From NCBI GenBank assembly GCA_026419705.1, contig JANZYY010000122.1:1-11081 (forward strand): DNA of 11,081 nucleotides, written 5' to 3'. Positions 1 to 6,144 of the stretch are shown piece after piece; within the stretch, counting starts at the first letter, position 1, and each line of letters begins with the position of its first letter. Under the pieces are notes generated by a model. That model did not search any database. It was not told where the DNA came from and saw only the letters and a list, made by a program, of their open reading frames with translations. A program made the translations under genes and the position numbers. The stretch is from Fischerella sp. GTDB taxonomy: Bacteria; Cyanobacteriota; Cyanobacteriia; Cyanobacteriales; Nostocaceae.

Positions 1-75
1 CATCGCTAGATAAATACACTCGTCTTACTTATCCTGACTGATTTTCGCCCTCTTTGCAAAAAACTGGGATGCTCC

Positions 76-94
76 CGTTGGTTGGTACCAAACA
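76..94. repeat. 19-bp direct repeat, copy 1
   Basis: The 19-mer CGTTGGTTGGTACCAAACA occurs here and again, identically, at 231-249. It contains the palindrome TTGGTACCAA. The rest of 1-280 is AT-rich spacer. A short open frame entering from the left edge and stopping at 39-41 is too short to interpret. Confidence 0.7.
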
Positions 95-210
95 GAAATT
101 ACAGCCATTTTGAAATTATTCTCTATCTCCGTTATTCACAAACTGCAAGTAATCAGAATTAATTAACTGACATCTTGCACCATTCTCAAGAATAAATAAA
201 AAAATTATTT

Positions 211-275
211 GTTGGTGGTTGGTGGTTGGTCGTTGGTTGGTACCAAACAACAAACAACAAACAACAATTAACAAA
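211..275. repeat. GTTGGTT / AACAAAC low-complexity inverted repeat
   Basis: A G/T-rich stretch (GTTGGTGGTTGG units, 211-240) meets an A/C-rich stretch (ACAAACAACAAAC units, 241-275) at the palindrome GGTACC. The best paired segment is 232-251, about 20 bp with one mismatch. It lies just past the stop codon of the minus-strand universal stress gene, so it would be the 3' end of that transcript. The T-run on the minus strand (near 196-206) is about 30 nt beyond the hairpin, so this is not a classical intrinsic terminator, although it may stabilise or end the message. Confidence 0.55.
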
Positions 276-280
276 TCAAA

Positions 281-808
281 CTAAGGTGTAGCTGCATGTG
301 TAGCTTGTGAGCCTGCTTTTGTGGTCTGAATTAATCCTTGTACTGTTAAAACTGAGCAAGGAGCATGATGCAGAACATAATTACTGACACTACCCAGGAA
401 AAACTCACTGAGACCTCGTCGACCCCGACGACCAACAACAATTAAGTCAGCATTCCATTTTCGAGCTACTTCACAAATTACTCGCCCTGGTTCGCCAAAA
501 TTTTGAGTAAATTCAGTCGCTACACCTTTTGTTTTCGCCTGATTGTAAAATATTCTCAAAAATTCTACTCCTTCTTTTTTCAGTGCCTCCCACTGTCCCA
601 TATAGTAGTTCACAGCTTGCGAGTGGAAAGTAGGATAAAGAGTATCTGTTTGTAAGGCTATAGATCCTGCATAACTTTCATCGAAAGGATCTAGAACGTG
701 CAGCAACATCAGACGTGCACCTAGTTTGTGTGCCAAAGATAAAGCTTCATCAAAAACGTGCTGCCCAATTTCGGAATTGTCTATAGCAACTAAAATTTTG
801 GAAAACAT
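281..808 (-). CDS. Universal stress protein (UspA family)
   Basis: A 175-residue single-domain USP fold. The N-terminus MFSKILVAIDNS is the usual first beta strand, with Asp10 placed for nucleotide contact. The ATP-binding signature G-x2-G-x9-G-S is complete at G126, G129, G139 and S140, followed by the usual last strand (CSVLTV, 151-156). This predicts an ATP-binding member, acting in the cytoplasm in stress or energy-limitation responses. The length is slightly above the usual 140-160 residues because of a polar tail after residue 158 and an insert around 43-70. A moderate Shine-Dalgarno-like AAGGGA lies about 9 nt before the ATG. The gene sits 87 bp downstream of ppsA on the same strand with no clear promoter between, so it probably shares the ppsA message. 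The family call is secure; the physiological trigger is not visible. Confidence 0.93.
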   Translation of the reverse strand: MFSKILVAIDNSEIGQHVFDEALSLAHKLGARLMLLHVLDPFDESYAGSIALQTDTLYPTFHSQAVNYYMGQWEALKKEGVEFLRIFYNQAKTKGVATEFTQNFGEPGRVICEVARKWNADLIVVGRRGRRGLSEFFLGSVSNYVLHHAPCSVLTVQGLIQTTKAGSQATHAATP

Positions 809-838
809 AGTGATTGATCCCTTGTTTAGTTGTTGTTT

Positions 839-881
839 GTTGTTAGTTGGTTGTTAGTTCGAGCAACCACCAACTAACAAC
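839..881. repeat. Perfect 13-bp inverted repeat between ppsA and the USP gene
   Basis: GTTGTTAGTTGGT (839-851) and its exact complement ACCAACTAACAAC (869-881) flank a 17-nt loop. It belongs to the same G/T versus A/C low-complexity repeat type seen on the other side of the USP gene. It lies in the 87-bp gap of a probable ppsA-usp operon, where a hairpin could attenuate or process the message. It has no T-run of the intrinsic-terminator type. Confidence 0.6.
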
Positions 882-895
882 CAATAATTAAATGA

Positions 896-3340
896 CTATT
901 TACTATCTTGTTCAGCCTCGGCGATTTCCAACAGAGTCTTCAAAACTGAGTCAGGGTTGAGACTGATCGAGTCAATTTCCTGTTCTACTAAAAAGCGAGC
1001 AAATTCAGGGTAGTCGCTGGGTGCTTGACCACAGATACCAATTTTGCGATCGTACTGTTTGGCAATTGCGATCGCCTGAGTTATCATTCGCTTGACTGCT
1101 TCGTCGCGTTCATCAAATAGATGGGCGACTAATTCTGAATCCCGATCCAATCCTAGCGTTAGCTGCGTCAGGTCATTCGAGCCAATTGAGAATCCATCAA
1201 ACACTTCGCTAAATTTATCTGCTAGCAGTACATTACTGGGCAATTCGCACATGACGTAGACTTCTAAACCGTTTTCACCGCGCACCAAACCGTTTTTTGC
1301 CATCTCTGCCAAGACTCGTTTACCTTCATTTGGTGTACGGCAGAAAGGAACCATTAAAATCACGTTGGTTAAGCCCATTTCATTGCGGACTCGCTTCATT
1401 GCTTGGCATTCAAGGGCAAAACCTTCACGATAGCGCTCGTCGTAGTAGCGAGACGCACCGCGCCAACCAATCATTGGGTTTTCTTCTTTGGGTTCAAACT
1501 GTTTACCACCGATGAGGTTAGCGTATTCGTTAGTCTTGAAGTCTGAGAGACGGACAATTACAGGTTTGGGATAGAAAGCTGCGGCGATCGTACCAATACC
1601 CTGCGCCAGTTTATCTACAAAGAATTCAGCTTTGTTTTCGTATTGGGCGGTTAATTCTGCTATTTTGTATTTAGCAAGTTCATCTTCTAACTCGTCAAAG
1701 TGGAGTAGCGCCAGTGGGTGAGCTTTGATATGGTTGGCAATAATAAATTCCATCCGCGCCAGTCCTACTCCATCATTAGGAATGGCTGCATAGCTGAATG
1801 CTTCTTCCGGATTGCCCACATTCATCATGACTTTTGTGCGGGTGCGGGGCAATTTCTCCAACGGTACTTCCCGCACTTCATAGGACAATAAACCCTGGTA
1901 AACTTTTCCGGTTTCACCTTCTGCGCAGGAGATTGTAATTTCTTGCCCGGTTTTGATTGCAGTGGTGGCATTACCGCAACCAACGATCGCAGGTATTCCT
2001 AATTCTCTGGCAATAATTGCAGCATGGCAAGTACGTCCGCCTTGATTGGTAACGATCGCACTTGCTTTTTTCATGATCGGTTCCCAGTCGGGATCGGTAC
2101 GATTTGTCACCAGTACTTCTCCTGGCTGAAATTGCTGAATTTGATGCACGTCCAAGATGACTCTAGCTTTGCCTTGCCCAATCATCTCACCCACACTTCG
2201 ACCTGTAACCAAGACATTGCCCTTTTCTTTGAGCTGGTAAGTGCGGAGGACATTTTGTTGTTTCTGAGACTGTACTGTTTCCGGACGCGCTTGGACAATA
2301 AATAGCTCATTGGTAATGCCATCTTTTGCCCACTCGATATCCATCGGTGTGTAGACACCGCGCACTTGCGAATAGTGTTCTTCAATAATGCAAGCCCATT
2401 GCGCTAGTTGTAATATTTCATCATCGTTGAGGGCAAATTGTTGCCTTTCGCTGGCTGCAACAGGGACGTTTTTTGTTAATTTGGAACCGCCCACGTCATA
2501 AACCATTTTGATTTCTTTTGTACCTAAGCGTTTTGCTAATATCGGGCGGAATCCCTGTTTTAAAGTGGGTTTAAATACTAAGTATTCATCTGGGTTAACA
2601 GCACCCTGGACCACGTTCTCGCCCAAACCGTAAGCAGCAGTAATCAAAGCAGCATCTTTAAAACCTGTTTCGGTGTCGATGGAGAATGTCACACCAGAAG
2701 CTGCTAAATCAGAACGCACCATTTTTTGCACGCCTACCGACAGGGCAATACTGAAGTGGTCGAAGCCTTTGATTTGACGATAGGAAATGGCGCGATCGGT
2801 AAAAATGGAGGCAAAGCATTTGTGACAAGCTTCCAGTACAGCTGGCAATCCGTGGACGTTTAAGTAAGTTTCTTGCTGTCCGGCAAAGCTAGCATCGGGT
2901 AAGTCTTCGGCTGTGGCGCTGGAGCGAACGGCTACATCTGTATCCGGACCATATTGCTGACAGAGTTGTTCGTAAGCTTGAGCGATCGCAGTTTGTAATT
3001 CTTCCGGAAAAGGCGTTTGCAGCATTAAATTTCGAGCTTGTTTGCCTCTTTGACGCAGGTTGTTGACATCCTCTACATCTAAGTCTGCAAAAATCTGACG
3101 CAATTTTGCCTCTAATCCGGCAGTTTGGATAAAGTAGCGGTAAGCGTAGGCAGTGGTTGCAAAGCCATTAGGAACTTTTACGCCTTTGGATCCCAGTTGT
3201 TGAAGCATTTCTCCCAAAGAAGCATTCTTTCCACCTACTAAGGGAATATCTGCAATACCAACTTCGGTTAAAGGCAACACCAAGGCTTGTTCTTTAGAAA
3301 CTTTGCTAGCAGTGTGTTGATTGACCAGTGTTTCTGGCAT
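896..3340 (-). CDS. ppsA: Phosphoenolpyruvate synthase
   Basis: An 814-residue pyruvate, water dikinase (EC 2.7.9.2), which makes PEP from pyruvate and ATP with release of AMP and phosphate; it is cytosolic. Three parts are visible in order. The first is an N-terminal ATP-grasp-like nucleotide-binding domain (about 20-360), including LVGGKNASLGEM at 34-45 and VRSSATAEDLP at 138-148. The second is a swivelling phosphohistidine domain with GGRTCHAAIIARELGIPA and catalytic His439. The third is a C-terminal TIM-barrel PEP/pyruvate domain with FSIGSNDLTQLTLGLDRDS (717-735) and the GICGQAPSD motif with catalytic Cys770. The length fits PpsA (about 790-830) and not pyruvate phosphate dikinase (about 880). 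The start has a good GAGGA ribosome site 8 nt upstream. The gene is divergent from the zinc-ribbon gene and is followed by the USP gene. A promoter with a direct-repeat operator lies at 3420-3453. All catalytic residues are present. Confidence 0.97.
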   Translation of the reverse strand: MPETLVNQHTASKVSKEQALVLPLTEVGIADIPLVGGKNASLGEMLQQLGSKGVKVPNGFATTAYAYRYFIQTAGLEAKLRQIFADLDVEDVNNLRQRGKQARNLMLQTPFPEELQTAIAQAYEQLCQQYGPDTDVAVRSSATAEDLPDASFAGQQETYLNVHGLPAVLEACHKCFASIFTDRAISYRQIKGFDHFSIALSVGVQKMVRSDLAASGVTFSIDTETGFKDAALITAAYGLGENVVQGAVNPDEYLVFKPTLKQGFRPILAKRLGTKEIKMVYDVGGSKLTKNVPVAASERQQFALNDDEILQLAQWACIIEEHYSQVRGVYTPMDIEWAKDGITNELFIVQARPETVQSQKQQNVLRTYQLKEKGNVLVTGRSVGEMIGQGKARVILDVHQIQQFQPGEVLVTNRTDPDWEPIMKKASAIVTNQGGRTCHAAIIARELGIPAIVGCGNATTAIKTGQEITISCAEGETGKVYQGLLSYEVREVPLEKLPRTRTKVMMNVGNPEEAFSYAAIPNDGVGLARMEFIIANHIKAHPLALLHFDELEDELAKYKIAELTAQYENKAEFFVDKLAQGIGTIAAAFYPKPVIVRLSDFKTNEYANLIGGKQFEPKEENPMIGWRGASRYYDERYREGFALECQAMKRVRNEMGLTNVILMVPFCRTPNEGKRVLAEMAKNGLVRGENGLEVYVMCELPSNVLLADKFSEVFDGFSIGSNDLTQLTLGLDRDSELVAHLFDERDEAVKRMITQAIAIAKQYDRKIGICGQAPSDYPEFARFLVEQEIDSISLNPDSVLKTLLEIAEAEQDSK

Positions 3341-3419
3341 TTTTAGCTTCCTCTAACACATAAAGCATCTTGAGAGGATTTGCAGTCAATTTTTCTGCTC
3401 TGCTCGTCCTACACCTATG

Positions 3420-3453
3420 GTTATAGGGAGAGAATTTGAGGATCTTGTGAAGA
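3420..3453 (-). promoter_or_regulatory. ppsA promoter with direct-repeat operator (site 1)
   Basis: Read on the minus strand, the 17-mer TCTTCACAAGATCCTCA (3453-3437) consists of two TCYTCA half-sites 11 bp apart. After exactly 11 nt comes TATAAC (3425-3420), a good -10 hexamer. There is no consensus -35 box; the repeat occupies its place, as in promoters activated by PhoB/OmpR-type regulators. The predicted start would leave a leader of about 70 nt before the ppsA ATG. It matches site 2 (3716-3732) at 15 of 17 positions. Confidence 0.6.
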
Positions 3454-3483
3454 TTTTTGAGTGTAAATAAATGAAATATAGTG

Positions 3484-3600
3484 ATGATAGTCTTCGTACT
3501 TAGTTTCTGTTTATTAGCTGTGACTGTACGTACAGGTTTAATTAAATATTACTTTTGTCTGCAATTGACCAAGCAAAAACCCACCCCTACTATCGACTAA
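3484..3600 (+). CDS. Possible 38-residue single-pass membrane peptide
   Basis: An ATG frame of 38 codons in the spacer between ppsA and the zinc-ribbon gene. Residues 1-14 (MIVFVLSFCLLAVT) form one strongly hydrophobic segment, followed by a short mixed, partly basic tail ending in KPTPTID. A GTG codon directly before the ATG could also start it. No clear ribosome site is seen, and I recognise no family. Small hydrophobic proteins are common in cyanobacteria, but AT-rich spacer yields such frames by chance. The rest of the spacer, apart from the two operators, shows nothing coding. Confidence 0.2.
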   Translation: MIVFVLSFCLLAVTVRTGLIKYYFCLQLTKQKPTPTID

Positions 3601-3715
3601 ATACTTACCACGATCGGTCACCAAGATATAAGTTGATATTTATTTGTACATTTCTATGAAAGTGAAACTGAAAAAACGTTGAGAAATATTAAGTAAATTG
3701 GAAAACTTTTAAAGT

Positions 3716-3749
3716 TCCTCACAAGTTCCTCATAATTAGCAATTATCAT
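3716..3749 (+). promoter_or_regulatory. Promoter of the zinc-ribbon gene with direct-repeat operator (site 2)
   Basis: TCCTCACAAGTTCCTCA (3716-3732) is two identical TCCTCA half-sites separated by CAAGT. Exactly 11 nt later is TATCAT (3744-3749), which fits the cyanobacterial -10 form TANNNT. Spacing and orientation relative to the gene are the same as in site 1 for ppsA. The predicted leader is about 90 nt. Confidence 0.58.
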
Positions 3750-3848
3750 AAATAGCATCAAAAGTTTGCTTCGTATCCCTGATGGGATCGCCAACAAACT
3801 GTTTGAATTAGCGATAAACACATTTAGAATGAGAATTTTTAGAAAATT

Positions 3849-4052
3849 ATGAATTACTGTCCTTGCTGTTCCAATCCTCTTTTACTACATATACGTGGCT
3901 CTGAAATCTACTGGTTTTGCCGCCATTGCTGGCAAGAAATGCCTGTACTGAATTGGGAAAAACACAATTCTTTGGCAGACTCTCTCTTAGAAAGTATCAA
4001 CAGAAGAATTCAGAAGCAACAAAGGGCTAGTGCCCATCTTTCTGTTAGTTAG
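3849..4052 (+). CDS. Small four-cysteine zinc-ribbon-like protein of unknown function
   Basis: A 67-residue protein with two CxxC knuckles, C4-P-C-C7 and C24-R-H-C27, 16 residues apart. This is a treble-clef or zinc-ribbon spacing that should bind one zinc ion. Between them lies an aromatic, conserved-looking core (GSEIYWFCRHCWQEMP, 17-32). The C-terminal half (about 36-60) is a polar helix rich in Gln and Arg. There is no signal peptide or membrane segment, so it is probably cytoplasmic. I cannot assign a Pfam family with certainty; small proteins of this look occur in cyanobacteria without known function. The ribosome site is weak. A seven-codon frame (3829-3852) ends in an ATGA overlap with this start and could couple translation. 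Control by site 2 links it to ppsA. Confidence 0.72.
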   Translation: MNYCPCCSNPLLLHIRGSEIYWFCRHCWQEMPVLNWEKHNSLADSLLESINRRIQKQQRASAHLSVS

Positions 4053-4238
4053 CAGTAATTAACTGCTAATGTGTATCTTCAGATCGTAAATATCCCCATC
4101 GTTATTAGTCATTAGTCCTTCACAATAAAAATGTGGGGAGGTACATAGCAAACGTATCCTATGGGAAGTTGCTAGGCGCTGGGAGTGCAGTCTAGCATTG
4201 CAAGAAGAAACTAAAGAGGCGAAATTTCCCTACCCTCA

Positions 4239-4256
4239 CGCCTGCGCCGTAGGCGT
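4239..4256. repeat. GC-rich palindromic repeat
   Basis: ACGCCT (4239-4244) and AGGCGT (4251-4256) form a hairpin around a GC-rich loop, in otherwise AT-rich spacer. Short GC-rich palindromes of this kind are widely scattered in Nostocales genomes. It is part of a run of noncoding repeats (about 4190-4500) after the zinc-ribbon gene. Confidence 0.5.
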
Positions 4257-4267
4257 CTGATACAGTT

Positions 4268-4494
4268 CCCCCTTTTTTTAAAGGTAGGGCCGTTTCATTC
4301 TAAAAAGGAAAAATCTAAATTTCTCCAACCTCTGAAATTCTTTGTGCTCTTTGCGTCCTTTGTGGTAGCCTGCGGCAAGCCGCTGCGCGTCTAGGTGATT
4401 CGTTTATACAGATATTTTCTAGGTGGGAAAGGATGAATCTATTTTTTCTCCAGAGAAGGAAACTGCCCTGCCTTTTTTAAGGGGGTGAGGGGGA
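4268..4494. repeat. Noncoding composite repeat region bounded by imperfect inverted repeats
   Basis: CCCCCTTTTTTTAAAGG (4268-4284) faces CCTTTTTTAAGGGGG (4471-4485), a degenerate inverted pair about 200 bp apart. The interior has no open frame of note. It contains a TTTGCGTCC-type spacer repeat (about 4340-4366) and a GC palindrome. It could be a decayed miniature transposable element or simply a cluster of interspersed repeats. No transposase is present. Together with 4053-4267 this accounts for the gap between the zinc-ribbon and DUF4327 genes. Confidence 0.35.
4367..4396. repeat. Palindromic element nested inside another repeat
   Basis: A 30-bp segment containing the hairpin GCGGC-AA-GCCGC (4372-4383). 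GGT occurs just before it (4364-4366) and as its last three bases (4394-4396), which looks like a 3-bp target duplication. Removing 4367-4396 joins CTTTGTGGT to GATTCG and gives an uninterrupted spacer repeat of a kind familiar from filamentous cyanobacteria. That reconstruction is inference. Confidence 0.4.
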
Positions 4495-4610
4495 GCGAAA
4501 CCTCAACTGAAAGCATTGATCCACCAAGGATAAATCTGACTAAGAGTTATGCAACTTAGATGCACAACAGCTGATTGAGTTTTGAATTGTTTAATTTCAA
4601 ATACAAGATT

Positions 4611-4844
4611 TCAACTGCAATCCTCTGACCAATCTTCACGACCTAGCAAATCAATAATACGATCTCTAAGCAAAAATTCGTTTTTTTCTAGCTCCAGTTC
4701 GACATACACCCAGTCACGCTCGGGAATGTATTGACTGAGAGCATAAATTGGCTGTTGGCGTTGAACAAGTCCTTTCTTGACAAGTTCACGTGCTTCTTCT
4801 TTAATTACTTCAATATCGTATTTAACACTAGTATTAAGCATCAT
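4611..4844 (-). CDS. DUF4327 family protein
   Basis: A small acidic protein (77 residues from the ATG at 4844) resembling the cyanobacterial DUF4327 family of about 70 residues. The recognisable order is VKYDIEVIKEEARELVKKG, then RQQPIYALSQYIPERDWVYV, then a charged stretch with LLRDRIIDLLGREDW near the C-terminus. No signal peptide, membrane segment or metal motif is seen, so it is a soluble cytoplasmic protein whose function is unknown. The open frame extends one codon further to a TTG at 4847, but GGGGAG on the minus strand favours the ATG at 4844 (4 nt away) or the ATG at 4841 (7 nt away). A weaker copy of the direct-repeat operator lies at 4928-4944. The family name is from memory of its conserved core, not from a search. 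Confidence 0.8.
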   Translation of the reverse strand: MMLNTSVKYDIEVIKEEARELVKKGLVQRQQPIYALSQYIPERDWVYVELELEKNEFLLRDRIIDLLGREDWSEDCS

Positions 4845-4910
4845 CAATCTCCCCAGAGTGCAACAATAAATTCAGTAACAAAGTATTATTGCTGCCGAGA
4901 CTCCACCTTC

Positions 4911-4944
4911 AACTTATCAAAAGTTTGTGAGGAAATTATGAAGT
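4911..4944 (-). promoter_or_regulatory. Possible DUF4327 gene promoter with operator-like repeat (site 4)
   Basis: On the minus strand ACTTCATAATTTCCTCA (4944-4928) has two YTTCA/TCCTCA-type half-sites 11 bp apart, followed after exactly 11 nt by TAAGTT (4916-4911), which fits TANNNT. It matches site 2 at 13 of 17 positions. A further degenerate half-site (TCAAAA on the plus strand, 4917-4922) keeps the 11-bp period. An alternative reading on the plus strand is that GAGGA at 4929-4933 is a ribosome site for a 35-codon ATG frame starting at 4938. Confidence 0.35.
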
Positions 4945-6130
4945 TTGCGATCATTGCTCATGCATCTAGAAAAAATAAAAAAAAGACTCCACATTTCCAG
5001 TCTCTTGTTTACCTTGATTTTCTCAAAAACGCAAATATCCAGTAGAGGAGTTATACTAACACCCTCGAAATTCAGATTTCCCAAGAATTTTTTCAACTAT
5101 ATCTTTTCAGAAGGATGGTAAACCTCTCATAAGATATGCAAAGTCTTTTCCTGGAATCTGGCTTCTCGATCGCGGTAGGAAAAAGTAGAATTCGCCACAC
5201 CTAGATACTCTATAGAATTGATATTTAACTGCAGAGGTTTTCTGCCTAACTTCGCCTAGAGTCCAGAAAGTCAGGTAGAGCAGTGGGATGAAACCGCACT
5301 ACTCGAAGAAAAACCTTTACCGAACTTTATACCATTTCACAAAAATTCTGATGCAAATACAGAGATACAAATACAGACGGTAGAGACACGAAATTTCGCA
5401 TCTGGTACAAAACTTATATGTATCGTGATTAACTTGAAATGGTATTCGTCCTTGACAATGAGCTCAAGGATTCCCAAATACAAATTTGGATAAAGCGATC
5501 GCTCTAATCTACGATTCGACTAGCTTGCTTAAATAGAGTAAGATCCGCCTCGATCTAGGATAACAGGCTTTTAGCACCAATCGTGCCTGGCTTCCGATAT
5601 ATATCTCTTCCTTGCTTTTGATAGATGTCTGACAGACCAAAAAGCTGGTATGATTGGCAGAGTGGGAAAGTACTGACTTGATAATCTTCTGGAACAAGAG
5701 GTAATAACTATGAAAATTCATAGCTAGTAACAATATGGCTGGCGATCGCGCTGACGAAATTCCCATTAATTTACCAAAAATTTTAGCAATTTCAATTGAG
5801 TAAAAGAAAGATAGTATATCAACGCACACACAGACATAATTATTTTGCTCTCTTTTCGTTGTATTCAGCGTTACATAGAGTCTATCAAGCCTTTATTGTC
5901 TAAGTTGAAAACAGAGAGATATATATAAATTTTTGTGCTCGAGCAATCAGAATACTTTTTGATCGAAACTTTTGACCTCATTGACAAAGACATTCTCAAG
6001 TCAGTCAAGAAAGAAAGTTCTATTTTGATTTACAAAATGAGCCGTTCATCACAAAAAAACATGAATAACGTGTTTTTGTAACCCAAATCATGTAAAAGTT
6101 GTGTTTGAGTGAAGTGCATTAATTTTGTTG
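4945..6130. other. Long AT-rich spacer without a supported gene
   Basis: About 1.2 kb between the DUF4327 promoter and the SLH-protein gene. It contains a MITE-like element (5329-5445), two HIP1 sites (near 5496 and 5743) and only weak open frames. One is a 35-codon plus-strand frame from 4938. Another is a 106-codon minus-strand frame (5509-5829) starting at GTG, without a ribosome site or recognisable motifs. No tRNA-like fold was seen. The part before 6145 should hold the SLH gene promoter. A TTGACA lies at 5981-5986, but no good -10 follows at 17 bp. The large size suggests a long leader, an unseen small RNA or a decayed gene. Confidence 0.5.
5329..5445. mobile_element. MITE-like element with 11-bp terminal inverted repeats
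   Basis: ATACCATTTCA (5329-5339) and its perfect complement TGAAATGGTAT (5435-5445) bound a 117-bp noncoding segment. Near the middle lies the palindrome CGAAATTTCG (5389-5398) with partly matching flanks, the remains of a longer hairpin. There is no coding capacity, so it would be a non-autonomous element moved by a transposase elsewhere. No convincing target duplication is seen. Elements with this kind of ATACCATTTC end are, from memory, frequent in Nostoc relatives. Confidence 0.55.
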
Positions 6131-6136
6131 AGGAGG
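6131..6136 (+). promoter_or_regulatory. Strong ribosome binding site deciding the SLH-protein start
   Basis: AGGAGG lies 8 nt before the ATG at 6145. The frame is open 12 codons further to a GTG at 6109, but that start has no ribosome site and would put charged residues ahead of the signal peptide. The ATG at 6145 is therefore preferred. Confidence 0.85.
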
Positions 6137-6144
6137 AACTTTTC

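Noticed and set aside
3..41. Twelve in-frame codons ending in TGA at the left edge, possible C-terminus of a gene
   Set aside because: Too short to distinguish from chance and no recognisable motif.
1297..1515. 72-codon plus-strand frame inside ppsA
   Set aside because: Antisense to the conserved C-terminal PEP-binding domain, no motifs; a shadow frame.
2024..2385. Plus- and minus-strand frames (93 and 67 codons) inside ppsA
   Set aside because: Both lie in other frames over the phosphohistidine region of ppsA and have no recognisable features.
4731..5045. 104-codon plus-strand frame overlapping the DUF4327 gene
   Set aside because: Its first third is antisense to DUF4327 and the rest is AT-rich spacer with a low-complexity, Lys/Asn-rich translation. 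Only its last 35 codons, from the ATG at 4938, have a ribosome-site-like GAGGA, which is discussed with site 4.
5509..5829. 106-codon minus-strand frame in the long spacer
   Set aside because: GTG start without ribosome site, no motif, includes a HIP1 palindrome, and has a composition like translated spacer. Not called as a gene, though a decayed gene cannot be excluded.
5981..5986. TTGACA as -35 box for the SLH gene
   Set aside because: No acceptable -10 hexamer at 16-18 bp, so no promoter was called.
6051..6079. AT-rich hairpin ACAAAAA/TTTTTGT before the SLH gene
   Set aside because: Only 7 A/T-dominated pairs with a 15-nt loop, so weak. It is not evidence of a riboswitch or terminator.
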